From: CAZPUR01 sp964589815
GTDB taxonomy: Bacteria; Patescibacteriota; Microgenomatia; UBA1400
Assembly (NCBI GenBank): GCA_964589815.1
Contig: CAZPUR010000013.1
Location: 1 to 27,083, forward strand
Direction of reading: 5' to 3'
Length of the DNA stretch: 27,083 nucleotides
A program made the translations under genes and the position numbers. Shown here one piece after another: positions 23,386-27,083 of this stretch. Within the stretch, counting starts at the first letter, position 1, and each line of letters starts with the position of its first letter. The notes under the pieces are model-generated. The model saw nothing but the letters and a program-made list of their open reading frames with translations. It made no database searches and had not been told where the DNA came from.

Positions 23386-25047
23386 ATGAATTTTAAAAAA
23401 TATACTATTTTTCTAGTTTTTTTATTTAGTTTACTTATTAGAACTATTTATTTAGGTAAAGTTCCGGTGGGGGTGACCAATGATGAGGCCAATGTAGCTT
23501 ATGACACTTTTTTATTGACTCAGACAGGCAAAGACCAGTGGGGGAAATCGTGGCCTTTTGAGTTTAAGGGGTTTGGCGATTATCGTTTACCGGTTTATCA
23601 GTATTTACTTTATCCTTTAGTTAAGTTTTTGGGTATAGATGCTTGGGTGATTAGATTACCGATTGCTATTTTTAGCAGCCTGACAATAATCCTTTTATAT
23701 TATTTTGTTTTATTGCTTTTTAAAGATTATAAGCACAAGCATAAATTGGCCCTTATTTCCGCCTTGGTTTTGACCATTAATCCCTGGCATTTTGGTATGA
23801 GCCGTTGGATTATGGAAAGCAATTTGGCCCTGTTTTTTTCTTTATTGGCGGTTTTTCTTTTTTTAAGAAAACAAAAATATGATTGGCTTCTGAGTACGAT
23901 TTTTTTTGTTTTGGCTATTTACACTTATTATGGAGCTAGATTTTTCCTGCCCTTGCTTTTTTTTTATTTGATGGTGACAAAGAAATGGTCAAAAAAAGAA
24001 TTAATAAACTACATAGGGGTAATCATTATTCTTTGCCTGCCTTTACTGATTAATAATTTTTTGGGAGGAGGCTTTTCCAGGATTAGACAAGTTAATCTGA
24101 CTCATGATTTAGGTTTAGTTGGTCAGGTAGAGCGCTATCGTGAGGCTTGTCTGCATTTTGATTTATTTAAAATCGGTCCTAATTACCGAGTTTTAATTCA
24201 GTATGTTTGTATGGGATTTTTTAATAAGCCGGTTTTTTGGCTGCGGCAATTTGTTTTAAATTATTTAAATCATTTTTCTTTTGCTTTCTTGTTTTTTGAA
24301 AAACTGGAGCAAGGCTGGCAGTTTTTACCCCCTCACTCATTTTTTTACTTTTTTAATATTCCTTTTTTAATTATGGGTTTGTTTTCCATTTTTTCTAAAT
24401 ATAGAAAGCAAGCCTGGTTGTTAATTATTTGGCTGCTGGTTTCTCCCTTGGCTGACAGCATCACTGGTCAAGGTCATTATGCCCGAAGCCTGACAATGTT
24501 AATTCCCATAGTCATATTTACTGCTTTTGGCTATTTAAATACTTTTGGTTATTTAAAACACCTGAAACTTAAAAAAATTATTTTAGGAACCTCGCTTGTT
24601 TTTGCTGGTTTTTTTGTTTTAATGTTTTTTATCAAGTATTTTACCGTCCTTCCCTTTAGCCAATCAAAATATTCTCATTATGAATACAAGCCCCTTTTTA
24701 GTTATTTAAAGCAGATAGAAGATGATTATGAGCAGATTTATATTTCCAGAAAAGTGAGGGATACTAAGCAGTATATTTTTTACCTTTATTACAATAAAAT
24801 ACCGGCCAAAGAATTTTTTAAGTTACATATGATTCGGGAAGATGGAACAGATGGTTGGGTAAAGGTGGGCAGATTAGGTAAGTATTGGTTTTTGGATGAT
24901 GTTAACCAAGTTAAAAAATATCCGCCCCAGAGCCTATTAGTGGTGGCGCCAGAAGAATATGATCAAGGAGGAGACTTACAAAGGATTTATTATATTGATG
25001 GTGAAGAAGCATTTAGAATTTTTAAAACCAATGACCTTTTTTATTAA
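23386..25047 (+). CDS. GT39 (PMT/ArnT-like) glycosyltransferase without the palindromic element
   Basis: A 553-residue polytopic protein. NDEANVAYD (32-40) is the catalytic loop, then TGKDQWG and GFGDYRLP. The helix 2-3 loop reads LLFKDYKHKHKLALISALVL, a plain basic loop that shows the family state without a palindromic insert. NPWHFGMSR and a C-terminal soluble domain (about 430-553) follow. No clear ribosome site precedes the ATG. Its last 17 bases overlap the next start. Probable outer-face sugar transfer; substrate unknown. Confidence 0.85.
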   Translation: MNFKKYTIFLVFLFSLLIRTIYLGKVPVGVTNDEANVAYDTFLLTQTGKDQWGKSWPFEFKGFGDYRLPVYQYLLYPLVKFLGIDAWVIRLPIAIFSSLTIILLYYFVLLLFKDYKHKHKLALISALVLTINPWHFGMSRWIMESNLALFFSLLAVFLFLRKQKYDWLLSTIFFVLAIYTYYGARFFLPLLFFYLMVTKKWSKKELINYIGVIIILCLPLLINNFLGGGFSRIRQVNLTHDLGLVGQVERYREACLHFDLFKIGPNYRVLIQYVCMGFFNKPVFWLRQFVLNYLNHFSFAFLFFEKLEQGWQFLPPHSFFYFFNIPFLIMGLFSIFSKYRKQAWLLIIWLLVSPLADSITGQGHYARSLTMLIPIVIFTAFGYLNTFGYLKHLKLKKIILGTSLVFAGFFVLMFFIKYFTVLPFSQSKYSHYEYKPLFSYLKQIEDDYEQIYISRKVRDTKQYIFYLYYNKIPAKEFFKLHMIREDGTDGWVKVGRLGKYWFLDDVNQVKKYPPQSLLVVAPEEYDQGGDLQRIYYIDGEEAFRIFKTNDLFY

Positions 25048-26680
25048 TTTAAAAAAATTAAAATCAGTTAACAAGGGCCTAATCCTTTTATTGATCATGG
25101 GCTTGGCTCTTTTACTACGTTTTTATAAACTCACCCAAGCTCCGCCCTCGCTTTATTGGGAGGAGGTAGCTTTGGGCTATGATGCTTATTCGCTTTTAAA
25201 AACGGGCAAAGATCACCGGGGCAATTCTTGGCCGATTGTTTATCTTGAGTCTTATATGGATTTTAAACCGCCCCTATATGCTTATACTCTAATACCTTCA
25301 ATTGCTGTTTTTGGTTTAAATAATTTTAGTGTTCGTTTTCCTTCAGCTTTATTTGGGAGCTTAACAGTATTAGTGATTTGCTTCTTAAGCAAAGAGTTAT
25401 TCAAGTCGATGAACGATCCAGGATCGGGTAAATCTTACGATCCTGGATCGATGGGGTTATTGGCAGCTCTTTTACTGGCCATTTCTCCCTGGCATCTTCA
25501 GTTTTCCCGAGCTGCTTTTGAAGCTAATTTAGCTTTGTTTTTAGTGCTTACCGGAACCTTGTTTTTTATAAAAGCTTTAAAAAAACAATTTTTCTTATTA
25601 GCGAGCGCTTTTTGTTTTGCTCTTTCTTTATATGCCTATCATGGGGCCAGAGTTTTTAGTTTTCTTTTTGTTTTATTCTTAGGCTTGATTTTTTTAAAAA
25701 GAATTTTAAGGATGAACAAAATCATTTTAATAATAACTTTAATCTTAGGTTTAGGTCTATCCTTGCCTTTATTAAAAGCCATTAATTCGGGACAGGTAAA
25801 ACAACGTTTTCAGGAAACCAGTGTTTTTGCCACTCAAGAGCCGGTGATTGAAACAAACAAGAAGATAGAAGAAGATAAAAACACTTGGTGGGCAAAAATA
25901 GTTCATCACCGCTTCTTTGGCTACAGCCGTTTGTTTTTCAACCAATATTTATCCCATTTTAATGGTGCTTATTTATTTTTATCCGGTGATCTTAATCCCC
26001 GGCATTCTATTCAGGAATTTGGCCAACTTTATCATTGGGAAATAATTAGCTTAATTTTAGGCTCAGTTTATTTATTGAAAAATATTAAACAAAAGCATTC
26101 GCAGTTGATTATTGGCTGGCTTTTGATTGGTTTAATTCCAGGAGCAATTACTAAAGCCGCACCTCATTCATTAAGAACAATTTTTAGCCTACCGGCATTT
26201 ATTATTATCTCTGCCCTAGGACTAGCGCAATTAATCGATTTTTTGAAAAATAAAAGAATTCTACTTACTACTTACTACTTACTACTTACTATAGAATTAA
26301 TTTTCTACCTTCATTTTTATTACCACCATTACCCCAAACTTTATTCTGATTATTGGCAATATGGCTATCAAGAGGCAGTGACTTATGTTAAAGAAAATCA
26401 AGACAAGTATGAGTCAATTTATTTTACTGATGATCAAGGTCGGCCCTATATGTATTATCTTTTTTACAGCCAAATGGAGCCTGAAAAAGCTCAAGAATAT
26501 ATTGAACCTTATCGTTTTCTGCCAGATATTCCCCAAATAGGTAAAGTTTATTTTGACAAAGACCTGGGAGAAGATTTTGATTTAGTTGTTGGTTCAGATC
26601 AAGAATTTTCATCAGGAAGATTAATTAAAGCAATTAATTTTTTAAATGGAAAAATTGCTTTTGAAATCAGAGAAAAATGA
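25031..26680 (+). CDS. GT39 (PMT/ArnT-like) glycosyltransferase with class B element and Glu-Glu catalytic loop
   Basis: A 549-residue polytopic protein from ATG 25031. The frame is open from 24959, but the earlier part is an out-of-frame shadow of the preceding gene. The catalytic loop reads WEEVALGYDAY (43-53), so the Asp of the usual Asp-Glu pair is Glu, unlike the five tandem paralogues around it. KTGKDHRG and SYMDFKPP follow. The helix 2-3 loop is encoded by the class B palindromic element (25397-25455). A late transmembrane helix is encoded by a 7-base tandem repeat (26261-26288). The C-terminal domain is soluble. Its TGA overlaps the next ATG. Confidence 0.85.
   Translation: MTFFINLKKLKSVNKGLILLLIMGLALLLRFYKLTQAPPSLYWEEVALGYDAYSLLKTGKDHRGNSWPIVYLESYMDFKPPLYAYTLIPSIAVFGLNNFSVRFPSALFGSLTVLVICFLSKELFKSMNDPGSGKSYDPGSMGLLAALLLAISPWHLQFSRAAFEANLALFLVLTGTLFFIKALKKQFFLLASAFCFALSLYAYHGARVFSFLFVLFLGLIFLKRILRMNKIILIITLILGLGLSLPLLKAINSGQVKQRFQETSVFATQEPVIETNKKIEEDKNTWWAKIVHHRFFGYSRLFFNQYLSHFNGAYLFLSGDLNPRHSIQEFGQLYHWEIISLILGSVYLLKNIKQKHSQLIIGWLLIGLIPGAITKAAPHSLRTIFSLPAFIIISALGLAQLIDFLKNKRILLTTYYLLLTIELIFYLHFYYHHYPKLYSDYWQYGYQEAVTYVKENQDKYESIYFTDDQGRPYMYYLFYSQMEPEKAQEYIEPYRFLPDIPQIGKVYFDKDLGEDFDLVVGSDQEFSSGRLIKAINFLNGKIAFEIREK
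25397..25455. repeat. Palindromic element, class B, copy 2 (in frame in GT39)
   Basis: Arms at 25414-25426 and 25438-25450, loop 11 bases. It differs from the copy at 21955 only at 25429 (T for G). It sits in the same loop of a paralogous protein and in the same reading phase. Confidence 0.95.
26261..26288 (+). repeat. Perfect 7-base tandem repeat (CTACTTA x4) in coding sequence
   Basis: Four exact copies of CTACTTA followed by CTATAG. Read as codons it gives the 7-residue period LLTTYYL, part of the last membrane helix. It is the same design as TTTACTG x4 at 1035: no stop in any forward frame, hydrophobic output, AT-rich 7-base unit. Confidence 0.9.
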
Positions 26681-27083
26681 AATTAAGCGGTAAATTATTA
26701 TTATTTTTAATTCTTTGTTTTTCTTTTATACTAAGAATTTATAAAGTGGCTCAAGTTCCTCCGGGGTTGTATTGGGATGAGGCAGCCATGGCTTTAGATG
26801 CCAAGTCAATTGCCTTGACCGGAAAAGACCATCATGGCCATCATTGGCGGCAGCCCATTTACCCTTCTTGGGGTGACTACAAATTGCCTGTTTATATTTT
26901 AACAGCCGCACCCTTTTTTAAACTAATAGCTAATAATCCAGCCTTAGCAATTCGTTTGCCTTCGGTTATAGCCGGGACTTTAACAGTCTTAGTGATTTAT
27001 TTTTTAACCAAAGGATTATTTTCCACTTTCGTAAGAAGGAATCCGATCCAGGATCGGTTTGCTCTTGACGATCCTGGATCGAT
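26677..27083 (+). CDS. GT39 (PMT/ArnT-like) glycosyltransferase with class A element (3' truncated by window end)
   Basis: The first 135 residues of a polytopic protein. Helix 1, WDEAAMALDAK (33-43) with the catalytic Asp-Glu, LTGKDHHG, then SWGDYKLP (in the family position of F-G-D-Y-K). Helix 2 is followed by the class A palindromic element, within which the window stops. The start is fixed by the ATGA overlap with the preceding gene. It is the fifth GT39 start in the tandem set from 21616 to the end if the truncated gene is counted. Confidence 0.85.
   Translation, partial: MKLSGKLLLFLILCFSFILRIYKVAQVPPGLYWDEAAMALDAKSIALTGKDHHGHHWRQPIYPSWGDYKLPVYILTAAPFFKLIANNPALAIRLPSVIAGTLTVLVIYFLTKGLFSTFVRRNPIQDRFALDDPGS
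27019..27083. repeat. Palindromic element, class A, copy 2 (at window end)
   Basis: Arms at 27044-27056 and 27069-27081. It matches 14234-14298 at 63 of 65 bases (differences at 27028 and 27032). The window ends two bases after the right arm, exactly where the shared sequence also ends in copy 1. Confidence 0.95.

Noticed and set aside
24959..25030. N-terminal extension of the GT39 gene to ATG 24959
   Set aside because: These codons are an out-of-frame shadow of the preceding gene's end; ATG 25031 gives the normal family N-terminus.
1..27083. CRISPR arrays, tRNA or rRNA genes, transposases, integrases, defence genes
   Set aside because: None seen by reading both strands; the repeats present are too short, inverted or in coding sequence to be CRISPR.

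Overview
The window is AT-rich (about one third G+C by eye) and almost wholly coding. Genes are packed with ATGA or 8-base overlaps. TGA is used as an ordinary stop codon (genes ending at 6812, 9854 and 23184), so the code is standard. Dense polytopic membrane glycosyltransferases, few obvious Shine-Dalgarno sequences, GC-rich palindromes in an AT-rich background and no recognisable phage or insertion-sequence genes together suggest a candidate-phyla-radiation bacterium (Patescibacteria, most likely the Microgenomates group). That placement is inference from style; no marker gene is present.

The content is a surface glycan or lipoglycan cluster. I count 13 apparently complete GT-C fold glycosyltransferases, one more cut by the right edge, and two GT-C fragments. 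The support genes are a polyprenyl-phosphate sugar synthase of the Alg5/DPM1 type (96-845), two GT2 sugar transferases (12904-13842, 20810-21640), one GT4 transferase (18086-19186), a Wzx-type flippase (11445-12899) and one SAM methyltransferase (2155-3036). A consistent reading is that cytosolic GT2 and GT4 enzymes build a lipid-linked glycan, the flippase moves it across the membrane, the Alg5-like enzyme loads sugar onto polyprenyl phosphate, and the GT-C enzymes add sugars from that donor on the outer face.

Layout: 1-1998, end of an unknown gene, Alg5-like GT2, MptB-like GT-C. 1999-3536, a disturbed segment with two small ORF remnants, a methyltransferase, a GC-rich palindrome cluster and a 279-base exact copy of the preceding GT-C gene. 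3537-5183, a minus-strand GT-C. 5298-15607, a plus-strand run of GT-C, flippase, GT2 and GT39 genes. 15597-18050, two minus-strand GT87-like paralogues. 18086 to the end, GT4, GT-C, GT2 and a tandem set of GT39 paralogues, one broken.

The most unusual signals are: (1) a palindromic mini-element, in two subtypes, sitting in frame in the same predicted cytosolic loop of four GT39 paralogues and more conserved than its flanks, reminiscent of Rickettsia palindromic elements; (2) 7-base tandem repeats that encode hydrophobic 7-residue repeats inside transmembrane helices; (3) a 279-base exact duplication whose left edge lies next to one of those repeats and next to a palindrome cluster; (4) a GT39 gene cut to 56 codons with its stop inside a perfect 12-bp inverted repeat.
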